DNA of 64,000 nucleotides from Aureimonas sp. ME7 (GTDB lineage Bacteria; Pseudomonadota; Alphaproteobacteria; Rhizobiales; Rhizobiaceae): contig NZ_CAJCKW010000006.1 in NCBI RefSeq assembly GCF_903970965.1, positions 62,001 to 126,000 on the forward strand. Reading direction: 5' to 3'. A model generated the notes under the pieces. It ran no database searches. It was given only the letters and a program-made list of their open reading frames with translations, and had not been told where the DNA came from. This document shows, one piece after another, positions 36,959 through 45,343 of the stretch. The number at the start of each line of letters is the position of its first letter. Positions within the stretch are counted from its first letter, which is position 1. A program made the position numbers and the translations under genes.

Positions 36959-39348
36959 TCCGCAAGGGGGCCTGAGTCGTGGCGCGGCGCGTTCAAGGGC
37001 AGATCGAGACGGAAGGTCGTGCCGCGACCGGGCTGGCTGGACAGTGCGATCGTGCCGCCGAGCGTCGCCGTCACGAGGTTGAAGACGATATGGAGGCCGA
37101 GGCCCGTGGAGCCCGAGCCGCGCCCCGTGGTGAAGAAGGGGTCGAAGACCTTGGGCTGGTCGGCGGGCGCGATGCCGCGCCCGTCGTCGGCGAACACGAT
37201 GCGCACGCGCCCGCCTTCGCTGCGGGCGGCCTCGACGCGGATCGTGCCGTTCCGGCCGGGCGCGAAGGCATGGGCATAGGCGTTGGACAGGAGGTTGGTG
37301 AGCACCTGCGCCAGCGCGCCGGGATAGGTGTCGAGAACGAGGCCCGGCTCGCAGACGACATGAAGCTCGTGGCCCGCGCGCTTGCGCAAGGGGCCGAGGC
37401 TGGTGAAGAGGTCGCGCGCGAACTCGCCGAGTTCGAAGGCGCGCCGCTCGCCGCTCGCCTGATCGGCCGCCACCTGCTTGAACGCGTGGACGAGGCTTGC
37501 TGCCCGCTCGACATTGCTGGTGGTCAGCCGCGCGCCCTCCGCCATACGCGACACGAAGCCGGCGAAAGCTTCGCGCGTCACCCGCCCGCCCGCCGTTTCG
37601 GCCTCGAAGCGGCGCACGTCGCCCGCGATGGCGGTGGCCGTGGTGAGCGCGACGCCGAGCGGCGTGTTGATCTCGTGCGCCACACCGGCCACGAGCTGGC
37701 CGAGGGAGGCGAGCTTTTCCGCCTGGATCAGCTCGGCCTGGGTTTTGCGCAGGCGCTCCAGCGTCTCGTCGGACTCCTCCTTGGCGCGGCGAAGCGCCCC
37801 TTCGCGCATGTCGCGTTCGATGAGGAAGTTGTTGGTGGCCCTCGCCATGGACCCCAGTTCGTCGCGACGCTCGGCCTCGGGCATGAGGCCGGCATCGATG
37901 CGGCTCGCGCGGTCGATCATGCCCTTTTCGAGGCTGCGGAGCGGACGGGTGATCGAGCGGGCGACGAGGAGTCCGGCGCCGCACGCCATCAGAAACGCCA
38001 TGCCGCCGCCGACGAACAGAATCCGGCGCACCGCCGTGCCGATCGCGTCGGCGTTGCGCGACAGTTCGTTGTTGAGGCTCGACACCTGCAGAAGCATGAT
38101 GCCGGCCGTGTCCGACATGTCGACGAGAAGGCGCGACTGGTCCTCCAGCCCCTTTCGCACCGCGCGCAGGCCCGCCCGCCATTCGTCGAGCGCGTCGATC
38201 ATCTCGCTTTGAATCAGCGGCGAGATCGGCAGCGCGGCGATCTTGTCGCCCATCCGACGCCCTTCCTCGTCGATCACGGCGATCGCGCCGGCCGAGCGGG
38301 CCTCGATCACCTCCATCGAGCGCCGGCCGAGCTTCAACGTATCGACGGCGATGTTCTGAGTCGCCTGTTCGGTCTCGTGGGCGTTGATCGTGAAGGCGAG
38401 AAGGCCGGCGATCTCACCCTGCAGCGCGCGCTGAGCGGTGGTGTCGATCTTGAGCTGGCGATCGACGCGCTCGAGCGCGCCCTGCAGCGCGCGCACGCCG
38501 CCCGAGCCGAGGTCGGGCAGCACGCGATCGCCCTCGCCGGCATTTCTGGCGCTCGCGATCGCCTCGCCGAGCGAGGCCGCGGCATGGCGGATACGGGCCA
38601 TTTCGAAGGAGGCCGAAACGCTGGTCTCGGAAGGGGAGCGCCCGCTGGCCGAGACCATCATGCCGTCGGCCAGCGCAGCGCGCAGCGACAAGGCGCTGTC
38701 CACCACGTCGCGCGTGAACTTCAGCGTCCGGTCGCGCGCGCTCAAGGTTTCGACGAGATCGCGGTTGGAGCGGGTCTGGCGCTCGCGCGCCTCGTCGGTG
38801 AGCTTCAGCAGGGTCTGGAGCCGCGCATCCATCTCGGCCACCAGCCGGTCGCCCTCGCCGGTCGCGACGGTGAGCTCCTCCATCAGGTTGCGATAGCGCG
38901 ACAGGGTCGAGCGGGTCTGGACGATGGCGGTGGTGCGCGCGGCGTCCCCGCTCTTGGCTTCCAGGTTGCGAAGGCCGGCGGCCGCGCCCTTCACGGACGC
39001 GGAAAAGGCCGAGGCCTGGCGCTCGCGTGCGCCCGCCGTGCCCGACACGTAGGCGTCCTGCGCGCTCATGCCCGACACGACCTGACGATAGATGTTGGCC
39101 GCTTCCAGCGCCCCGGCGCGCGCGAGGTCCGCCCGGTCGAGCAGCACCACGGACAGGAAGCCAACGACCGCGATGAGCACGATCGGGATGGCGCCCACCA
39201 GAAACACGCGCCCCGCGATGCTGGGCCGCAGCGCGCCGGCGATCCCACTTCCGCCCCGATGCGCTTCCAGCGGACCGGACGGCGTCCGGAACGCGGCGGC
39301 CGGGGGGCGGCTGGGGGAATGATGATTCATGAACGACCCGGACGACAT
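36955..39348 (-). CDS. membrane histidine kinase with large periplasmic sensor
   Basis: This is a 797-residue kinase. TM1 is at about 48-70, followed by an unusually large, helix-rich periplasmic domain (71-442), TM2 at about 443-463 and HAMP (about 464-515). A coiled coil leads to HisKA, with phospho-His558 in GVAHEINTPLGVALT. The ATPase domain has LTNLLSNAYAHAF, DDGRGI and GSGSTGLGLHIVFNLV. The architecture resembles TorS-type sensors, though no receiver or Hpt follows. It lies between the TorR-like regulator (31-nt gap) and the binding-protein gene (ATGA overlap). A second start, MNHHSPS at 39330, is possible. Confidence 0.88.
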   Translation of the reverse strand: MSSGSFMNHHSPSRPPAAAFRTPSGPLEAHRGGSGIAGALRPSIAGRVFLVGAIPIVLIAVVGFLSVVLLDRADLARAGALEAANIYRQVVSGMSAQDAYVSGTAGARERQASAFSASVKGAAAGLRNLEAKSGDAARTTAIVQTRSTLSRYRNLMEELTVATGEGDRLVAEMDARLQTLLKLTDEARERQTRSNRDLVETLSARDRTLKFTRDVVDSALSLRAALADGMMVSASGRSPSETSVSASFEMARIRHAAASLGEAIASARNAGEGDRVLPDLGSGGVRALQGALERVDRQLKIDTTAQRALQGEIAGLLAFTINAHETEQATQNIAVDTLKLGRRSMEVIEARSAGAIAVIDEEGRRMGDKIAALPISPLIQSEMIDALDEWRAGLRAVRKGLEDQSRLLVDMSDTAGIMLLQVSSLNNELSRNADAIGTAVRRILFVGGGMAFLMACGAGLLVARSITRPLRSLEKGMIDRASRIDAGLMPEAERRDELGSMARATNNFLIERDMREGALRRAKEESDETLERLRKTQAELIQAEKLASLGQLVAGVAHEINTPLGVALTTATAIAGDVRRFEAETAGGRVTREAFAGFVSRMAEGARLTTSNVERAASLVHAFKQVAADQASGERRAFELGEFARDLFTSLGPLRKRAGHELHVVCEPGLVLDTYPGALAQVLTNLLSNAYAHAFAPGRNGTIRVEAARSEGGRVRIVFADDGRGIAPADQPKVFDPFFTTGRGSGSTGLGLHIVFNLVTATLGGTIALSSQPGRGTTFRLDLPLNAPRHDSGPLAE

Positions 39349-39379
39349 GGACGCTCGGCACCATGGCGCTTCTTCTGTT

Positions 39380-40117
39380 TCAGGTCGATTTCGTCGCCGG
39401 CGCGGCCTCCGGCGAGAAGATGTATCCGGCGCCCCGCACGGTGCGGATCACGCTGGGATGGGCGGGATCGGGCTCGACCTTGCGGCGGATGCGGGTGATG
39501 CGCACATCGATCGCCCGGTCGAACGGGTCGCTGTCCCTGGCGCTCGCCAGATCGAGAAGCCGCTCGCGCGTGAGCACCCGGCGCGGGTTTTCCGCGAAGG
39601 CTTTGAGCAGGCTGAACTCGCTCTGGACGAGCTGGATCGAGCCGCCCGCCTCGTCCCACAGGAGCTGGGCGTCGAGATCGAGCCACTTGGTGCCGAAGCG
39701 CACGCGCCGCCCTTCGTCGGCCGCCGCCTCCGGCGCCTGCGCCACTACTGCCGCGCGGCGCAGCACCGAGCGGATGCGCGCCAGAAGCTCGCGCAGCTCG
39801 CAGGGCTTGGCGAGATAGTCGTCGGCCCCGAGCTCCAGCCCCACCACCCGGTCGACGAGGCTGGCGGTCGCCGTCAGCATGATCACGGGGATGCGCGTCT
39901 CGGTCTTCAGGAAGCGGACGATCGACAGCCCGTCCTCGCCCGGCATGTTGAGATCGAGCACCACGAGATCGGGCGTCTTTTTCGACAGAAGCTCGCGAAA
40001 CGAGGCGCCCCCGTCGCAAAGCTCCACGGCAAAGCCGTTCATGCCGACATACTCGCCGATCATGGCGCGTGTCGGCTCCTCGTCGTCCACCACCGCGATC
40101 AGGGGTTCGCTCGTCAT
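39380..40117 (-). CDS. OmpR/TorR-like response regulator
   Basis: This is a 245-residue regulator. The receiver has acidic residues Asp11-Glu14, phosphoacceptor Asp55 in LVVLDLNMPGEDG, Thr82 and Lys104 (YLAKP). The C-terminal winged helix (about 138-236) ends in SVIRTVRGAGYIFS. The wording GLELGADDYLAKPCELRELLARIRSVLRR recalls the TorR subgroup. Its ATG overlaps the stop of the REC-kinase gene by 4 nt. It is the only DNA-binding component of the operon and likely the output of both kinases. Target promoters cannot be predicted here. Confidence 0.9.
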   Translation of the reverse strand: MTSEPLIAVVDDEEPTRAMIGEYVGMNGFAVELCDGGASFRELLSKKTPDLVVLDLNMPGEDGLSIVRFLKTETRIPVIMLTATASLVDRVVGLELGADDYLAKPCELRELLARIRSVLRRAAVVAQAPEAAADEGRRVRFGTKWLDLDAQLLWDEAGGSIQLVQSEFSLLKAFAENPRRVLTRERLLDLASARDSDPFDRAIDVRITRIRRKVEPDPAHPSVIRTVRGAGYIFSPEAAPATKST

Positions 40118-41829
40118 CTCTCTGACACTCTCAAGGGAAGGGAAATGGTGAAGGCGGCGCCGCCGAGCGGACCCTGTTCCAGGACGTCGATCCGGCCTTC
40201 GTGGAGGTCCACGATCTTGCGCACGATAGAGAGGCCGAGCCCGGTGGAGCTTTCACCCCCGGTCGGCTGGGCGGACAGGCGCTGGAACCGCCCGAACAGA
40301 CGTGCCAGGTCTTCGGGGCGAAGTCCCGGCCCGTCGTCGCAGACGCGAACGAAGACGGTGTCGCCCTCGCACCCGGCGGACAGCTCGATGCGCCCGCCGG
40401 CCGGGGTGTATTTCACCGCGTTGCTGACGAGATTGTCCACCGCCTCGCCCAAGCGGTCGGGATCGCAGTGGAGGTGCAGCCCGTCCGTGGCCGAGACGAG
40501 AAGCGTCTGGCTCTTCCCCGCCGCCAGCGAGGCGTTCATCTCGCCCACCGTGCGCACCAGATCGGCGAGGTCCACGAGGCGCGGATTGATGGCGATGTCC
40601 ATCGCATCCGACATCGCGTCCGAGACCGAAAGGTCGACGATGCGCGTCATGCGCCGGGCGGCGGTCCGAAGATGGCCGGTCTGCGTTTCCAAGGGACCGC
40701 GCTGGTCGTCGGGCAGTTCGGCGGCGAGCGCACCCAGCATCTCGGCCCGCCCGAGGATCACTGCGAGCGGGTTCTTCAGATCGTGAGCGACCGTGCCCAG
40801 GATCTCGTTCTTGAAGGCGTTGACGCGCTTCAGCTGGCCGCTCTGGATTTCCAGCCGCTCGTTGGCGGTTCGCAGCGCGGCGGTGCGCTCGAACACCTCG
40901 GCTTCGAGGCTCTGCTTGGCGCGCACGAGCTCGTCGTGCATGCGCGCATTGTCGAAGGCGGCCGACAGCTTGGTGCAGTAGACCGACACGAGCGAGGCCT
41001 GCGTGGCGCCGAGTTCGGTTTGCGTGTCGAGCACCACGAGAATTTCCGCCCCGCTCGCGGTGCGCACGTAGAGATGGACGCAGCCATTGCGGTGCACCGG
41101 GCCGCCGGCGGCCGAGGCATGGGCCATCCAGGCCGCGAGATCCCCGCCCCCGTCCGCCGCGAAGGAGCCGAGCCGGGCGAGAACGGTCGGCTCGGCCCCT
41201 TCCTCTTCGCGCAGGACGAGCATGCCGTCCGACTGGAGGGCCAGAAGCGCGTTGAGTTGGAGGAGGACACCGTGCGCGAGGCGCGTCAGCGAGCGCTCGC
41301 TGAAGAGATCGGCCGAGGCGCCGACGATCATTTCGAGCCCCGCGCGCATGTCGTCGAGCTTCTTGAGCTGCTCGTAGGCCCGCAGGGCGGCGGTGATCGT
41401 GGTGAACAGGCGATCGGCGGTGAGTTCGGTCTTGGCCTTATAGTCGTTGATGTCGAAATCCACCACGACGTGGTGTTCGGGCGCCTGGCCCGGCTGCCCG
41501 GTGCGCAGAATGATGCGCACCAGCTCGTTGCCGAGCTCCTCGCGAATGGCGCGCGCGAGCTTCAGCCCCGCGTCCTCGGTTTCCATGACGACGTCGAGGA
41601 GCACGATGGCGGCGTCGGGATGGGCGCGCAGAAGTGCCAGCCCTTCCCCACCGGAATAGGCGCCGAGGAACTCAAGCCCGCGCCCCCCGAGGGCGAAGTT
41701 CTGCAGGGCGAAGCGCGTGCCGTCGTGGACCGCCCGATCATCGTCCACCACGACGAGCTTCCAGGGGCTCGCTGCCGGCGCGGCCGGCGGGTCCCCTTCG
41801 CTTTCGAAACTCATCCATTCGCTGGCCAT
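40114..41829 (-). CDS. REC-DUF3369-histidine kinase
   Basis: This is a soluble 571-residue kinase with an N-terminal receiver (about 22-145; phosphoacceptor Asp79 in IVLLDVVMETEDAG). A DUF3369/GAF-like sensor (about 150-300) and a coiled coil (300-340) follow. The HisKA segment GTVAHDLKNPLAVILG has His349, and the ATPase domain has NLVSNAVKYTPAGG, DDGPGL and SSTGLGLSIVRKIV. The receiver-first layout means it can be both a phosphorylation target and a source. As first gene of the signalling operon it is translationally coupled to the regulator. It starts at ATG 41829 (alternative 41814); an open frame running upstream to 42381 covers the small ORF and is unlikely. Confidence 0.88.
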   Translation of the reverse strand: MASEWMSFESEGDPPAAPAASPWKLVVVDDDRAVHDGTRFALQNFALGGRGLEFLGAYSGGEGLALLRAHPDAAIVLLDVVMETEDAGLKLARAIREELGNELVRIILRTGQPGQAPEHHVVVDFDINDYKAKTELTADRLFTTITAALRAYEQLKKLDDMRAGLEMIVGASADLFSERSLTRLAHGVLLQLNALLALQSDGMLVLREEEGAEPTVLARLGSFAADGGGDLAAWMAHASAAGGPVHRNGCVHLYVRTASGAEILVVLDTQTELGATQASLVSVYCTKLSAAFDNARMHDELVRAKQSLEAEVFERTAALRTANERLEIQSGQLKRVNAFKNEILGTVAHDLKNPLAVILGRAEMLGALAAELPDDQRGPLETQTGHLRTAARRMTRIVDLSVSDAMSDAMDIAINPRLVDLADLVRTVGEMNASLAAGKSQTLLVSATDGLHLHCDPDRLGEAVDNLVSNAVKYTPAGGRIELSAGCEGDTVFVRVCDDGPGLRPEDLARLFGRFQRLSAQPTGGESSTGLGLSIVRKIVDLHEGRIDVLEQGPLGGAAFTISLPLRVSER

Positions 41830-41939
41830 GGCCGGACATCCAGATGCGCGACGGGCCGAACGGCCGGGTCTTTCCTCGAACTCGCGCCCAAGGACCCATA
41901 CCGAGGCCTCGGGCTCCTCCTCGTGGCTTGGGAAACGCT

Positions 41940-42134
41940 TCAACGCCGCGCCCGGGAGCGCCGCCGCTCGGCCAAACACACGTAATAGTCGTAGTCGAAC
42001 TCGCAGGACGGCGCCACCGCGACGTCGGGCTTTGCCGACGCAACGGAAGGCCACCAGCCGCGCATCGTCAAGCGCCCGGTCCAATGGGCCGAACCGCGGC
42101 CGTCTGAGCGGCGTGCAACCGTATGGGAAACCAT
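41940..42134 (-). CDS. 64-residue basic protein upstream of the signalling operon
   Basis: This small ORF has one of the best ribosome binding sites in the window: AAGGAGGGCCTC directly before the ATG. It encodes MVSHTVARRSDGRGSAHWTG and ends with CEFDYDYYVCLAERRRSRAR, a Tyr/Asp-rich patch framed by two cysteines and a strongly basic tail. There is no signal peptide or membrane segment. It reads in the same direction as the kinase operon that starts 110 nt downstream, and opposite to the MscS-like gene. I recognise no family. It could be a regulatory small protein or a leader peptide of the operon. Confidence 0.55.
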   Translation of the reverse strand: MVSHTVARRSDGRGSAHWTGRLTMRGWWPSVASAKPDVAVAPSCEFDYDYYVCLAERRRSRARR

Positions 42135-42513
42135 GAGGCCCTCCTTCGCATCGCAATTCCTGAAAGGCCGCTTCCGGCCCGCCACCGCTTCCCTTAAGGG
42201 CTGCATGTTTCGCGTATCGGTCGAAACCGCGCCGCCATGTTTCGCGACCGTTTCGCGCATGGGGAGGCGGATCGCCCCTGTTGCGCGGGCGAGCTCGCCA
42301 TGTCGCAGCGCAACATCCCCGACACGAACCGAAGCCTTCGCGTTTCGAACGAAACCCGATCGCCCATCGATCGAAACCCACGCGGCATCCGCGCGCAACG
42401 GCGCCTGCCTATTCCTCCGCTCCACGACCCGGCGCCGATCGCTCTTCGACCGTCGCCTCATTCTCGGAGTGCCCGACGCCGTGACCCCATTTTCCACCGC
42501 CGCCTTCGACACG

Positions 42514-43293
42514 ATGCCTCAGATCGGGGCGAGCCTCGCCCTTGCCCTGCCGATCCTCGGAACGCGCAGCCTTCTCCTGCGCCGGCTCGCAGCCGCCGGC
42601 AAAGCGAATGCCCTCCGGCGCGAAACGCGCATCCGCCTGGCTTCCACGTTGATTCTCGTCGTCGGGCTCGGCCTCGTCTGGATCGCCGAACTCCAGTCGC
42701 TTCTCCTGTCGCTGACGGCGGTGACGATGGCACTGGTGCTGGCCACCAAGGAGCTGATCCTTTGCGCCACGGGCACGCTCGCCCGCCGGGCGGGCGGGAG
42801 CTTTCGCATCGGCGACCAGGTCCAGATCGACGGATGCTCGGGTCAGGTGATCGCCAGCAACCTCTTCACCACCACGATCGCCGAAACGGAGGCGTGCGGC
42901 CTCGGCTCGCGCCCGACCGGGCGGCGCATGGTGCTCCCCAACAGCCGGATGTTCGGAGCCGGCGTCCATGTCGAGGACCGCACGGCCCCCCTTCGCCACC
43001 ACGCGTTCGCGATCACGCTGGAGGAACACGGCCCCTTGCGCGAGCTTCTCGGCTTCGCGGAGGCGGAAGCGACCCTTCACATGCCCGAGGGCGCTAGCCT
43101 CCCGCGCATCGCCCTGTCCACCAGCGATCTCGGCAAGACGCGGATCGAGGTGGCGATGTTCTGCGCGCCTGGCCGGGCGTTCGAGGCGGAGCGCGAGATC
43201 ACCCTGGCGATCCTCGACCATGCGCGGGGCCGCAGCGCCGCCGTGCCCGCCCGCACGGGCGCGGCGCTGACGCTGGTTCGCCCCGCCGCGTGA
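42514..43293 (+). CDS. MscS-like mechanosensitive channel family protein
   Basis: This is a small MscS-family membrane protein, about 259 residues from MPQIGAS. Hydrophobic segments are visible at about 5-20 and at LASTLILVVGLGLVWIAELQ. A pore-helix-like stretch (LLLSLTAVTMALVLATKELILC) leads into the MscS beta-domain signature GSFRIGDQVQIDGCSGQVIASNLFTTTI. The C-terminal domain (about 185-250) is alpha/beta. An alternative GTG start at 42469 adds 15 residues; the true start is uncertain because no good ribosome site is present. It probably acts in osmotic down-shock protection. It is divergent from the small ORF. Confidence 0.75.
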   Translation: MPQIGASLALALPILGTRSLLLRRLAAAGKANALRRETRIRLASTLILVVGLGLVWIAELQSLLLSLTAVTMALVLATKELILCATGTLARRAGGSFRIGDQVQIDGCSGQVIASNLFTTTIAETEACGLGSRPTGRRMVLPNSRMFGAGVHVEDRTAPLRHHAFAITLEEHGPLRELLGFAEAEATLHMPEGASLPRIALSTSDLGKTRIEVAMFCAPGRAFEAEREITLAILDHARGRSAAVPARTGAALTLVRPAA

Positions 43294-43297
43294 GTGA

Positions 43298-44122
43298 TCA
43301 GAACCGGACCCAGAGCGCGGTGAGAACGCCCTCCTCGTCCAGCGCGTTGCGTCCGGCGACGGCGCTCCATCCGCCGAGTTGGAGCGAAACGCGGGGCGTG
43401 ACGTCGTAGACGCCGCTCAGCTGCAGCTTGTGCTGGTCGTAGCCCTCGCTCGTTTCGTCCGACAGGCCGAACACGGAGAAGCTTTGGGCGAGAACCAGAA
43501 AGCGCGACCACGGTCGCACCCCGAGGGTCACGTCCGCGCGAACCTCGTCCGCCTTGGCCGCGCCCCGTTCGCGAAACGCTCCTTGAGCATCCACGAAGGC
43601 CGAGCGCCCGGCGATCGTGAAACCGTATCCGGCCAGAAGCCGGGCCTCGTATTCCCCTTCCAGAAGCCCCGCCTGCATCGGATCGAGCGCCGCGTCGGCC
43701 TCCGCCAGGCGCAGGTTCGCCTCGACGGAAGCGACGAAGCCGCCGCGCTGCACGAGGCGGAAGCGACCGCCGATCTCCGACACGCCGAAACCCGTGTCCG
43801 TCGCCGGCTCTCGGTCCTCGAAGCGAAGCTGCCGCCATTCGGTGCGCCCGCGCAGGGTGAAACGGTCGGTGATGCCGTATTCCGCCAGTGCCTGGATCTC
43901 CGCTTTCCGAAAGCCCGACGACGGAGCGGAGTGCCGGTCCGACCCGAACGCGCCATCGGAGCGCGAGACACCGGCCTGGACGATGGCGATGCCCGTTCCC
44001 TTCGGCAGGGTCCAAGCCCCGGCAAGTGCCGTTCCCACGCCTAAGAATTGGGCCGGGGCCCATGCCGCTGCACACAGAATCATCACGGCAAGGCGTTTGC
44101 GGACAAGGGTTTTGGGCGTCAC
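43298..44122 (-). CDS. outer-membrane beta-barrel protein of unknown role
   Basis: This is an exported 274-residue protein with a signal peptide (about 1-35, ending GTALAGA) followed by alternating strands typical of a beta-barrel. It ends in a terminal Phe (LTALWVRF). Patterns such as ALAEYGITDRFTLRGRTEWRQLRF and PRVSLQLGGWSAVAGRNAL are like proteins annotated as 'MetA-pathway of phenol degradation' or transporter-like outer-membrane proteins. That label says little about function. It is convergent with the MscS-like gene (4-nt gap). Confidence 0.7.
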   Translation of the reverse strand: MTPKTLVRKRLAVMILCAAAWAPAQFLGVGTALAGAWTLPKGTGIAIVQAGVSRSDGAFGSDRHSAPSSGFRKAEIQALAEYGITDRFTLRGRTEWRQLRFEDREPATDTGFGVSEIGGRFRLVQRGGFVASVEANLRLAEADAALDPMQAGLLEGEYEARLLAGYGFTIAGRSAFVDAQGAFRERGAAKADEVRADVTLGVRPWSRFLVLAQSFSVFGLSDETSEGYDQHKLQLSGVYDVTPRVSLQLGGWSAVAGRNALDEEGVLTALWVRF

Positions 44123-44312
44123 GTTCCAATCGGCTCCCGGCCGGATGACGTTGCGGAAGTCACAATCTGGGGTTCAAAGGATTACCGAATTGGTAGCCAT
44201 CCCCCGCGAAAGCGCTTTCAAGGGCGCGGCCCTTCTTTTGCCGTCGGTCCTGGTCTAGGAGCTAGACCCCGAAGCGAACCCTTTTTGAACCACGCCGGGA
44301 GCCCGGATCGCC

Positions 44313-45197
44313 ATGAACGACCAAGCCGCGACGCAGGCCAATCTTCTCGCCGAAGCCCTGCCCTTCATGCAGGCCTACGAGCACAAGACGGTGGTCGTGA
44401 AGTACGGCGGCCATGCCATGGGCAACCAGGAGCTCGGCCGCGCCTTCGCGCGCGACATCGCGCTTCTGAAGCAGTCCGGCATCAATCCGATCGTGGTGCA
44501 CGGCGGCGGCCCGCAGATCGGCGCCATGCTGACCAAGATGGGCATCGAGAGCCGGTTCGAGGGCGGTCTTCGCGTCACCGACCAGCGCACGGTCGAGATC
44601 GTCGAGATGGTTCTGGCCGGCTCCATCAACAAGGAGATCGTCGCGCTCATCAACGCCGAGGGCGAATGGGCAATCGGGCTGTGCGGCAAGGACGGCAACA
44701 TGGTCTTCGCCGAGAAGGCGAGGAAGACCTATGTCGACCCCGATTCGCGCATCGAGCGGGTGCTCGATCTCGGCTATGTCGGCGAGCCGGTCGAGGTCGA
44801 CCGCACGCTTCTCGACCTTCTCGCCCGCTCGGAGATGATCCCGGTGATCGCGCCCGTCGCGCCCGGAAGGGACGGGGCGACCTACAACATCAACGCCGAC
44901 ACGTTCGCGGGCGCCATCGCCGGCGCCGTCCAGGCCGCACGCCTCCTGTTCCTGACCGACGTGCCCGGCGTTCTCGATCGCAACGGCGAGCTGATCAAAG
45001 AGCTGTCAGTGCCACAGGCGCGCGCGCTGATCGCCGACGGGACGATCTCGGGCGGCATGATCCCCAAGGTCGAGACCTGCATCGAGGCGATCGAACGGGG
45101 CGTCCAGGGCGTCGTCATCCTCAACGGCAAGGTGCTTCACGCCGTGCTGCTCGAGCTCCTGACCGAACACGGCGCGGGAACGCTCATCGTTCCCTGA
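44313..45197 (+). CDS. argB: acetylglutamate kinase
   Basis: ArgB catalyses the second step of arginine synthesis, phosphorylating N-acetylglutamate. The 294-residue product has the amino-acid-kinase motifs [11 protein letters not shown] (catalytic Lys), [59 protein letters not shown] and [25 protein letters not shown]. The N-terminal extension (about 25 residues) is the type seen in hexameric, arginine-inhibited enzymes. Other arg genes are not adjacent. Confidence 0.96.
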   Translation: MNDQAATQANLLAEALPFMQAYEHKTVVVKYGGHAMGNQELGRAFARDIALLKQSGINPIVVHGGGPQIGAMLTKMGIESRFEGGLRVTDQRTVEIVEMVLAGSINKEIVALINAEGEWAIGLCGKDGNMVFAEKARKTYVDPDSRIERVLDLGYVGEPVEVDRTLLDLLARSEMIPVIAPVAPGRDGATYNINADTFAGAIAGAVQAARLLFLTDVPGVLDRNGELIKELSVPQARALIADGTISGGMIPKVETCIEAIERGVQGVVILNGKVLHAVLLELLTEHGAGTLIVP

Positions 45198-45272
45198 TGA
45201 GGGGCGACGGGTGCGGGCACCCCATGGGGCTTTGATCAGGCAGGGTGAGGTTTTCGCTTGCCCCTCAAGGCG

Positions 45273-45326
45273 CGGTGGAGTACTGCCCGGTACGGCGTAC
45301 CGCTCGTTACGCCGCATTCTCCACCG
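45273..45326 (+). promoter_or_regulatory. nested and overlapping inverted repeats before the MHS transporter
   Basis: An outer perfect 8-bp stem (CGGTGGAG/CTCCACCG) encloses two overlapping inner hairpins. One is CGGTAC-GGC-GTACCG (45288-45302) and the other CGGCGTA/TACGCCG (45293-45314). The inner ones share bases and cannot form together. The element ends 17 nt before the proposed GTG start. It could be an attenuator-type leader or a compound protein operator. Confidence 0.45.
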
Positions 45327-45343
45327 TTCGAAAGTCCAGTGCC

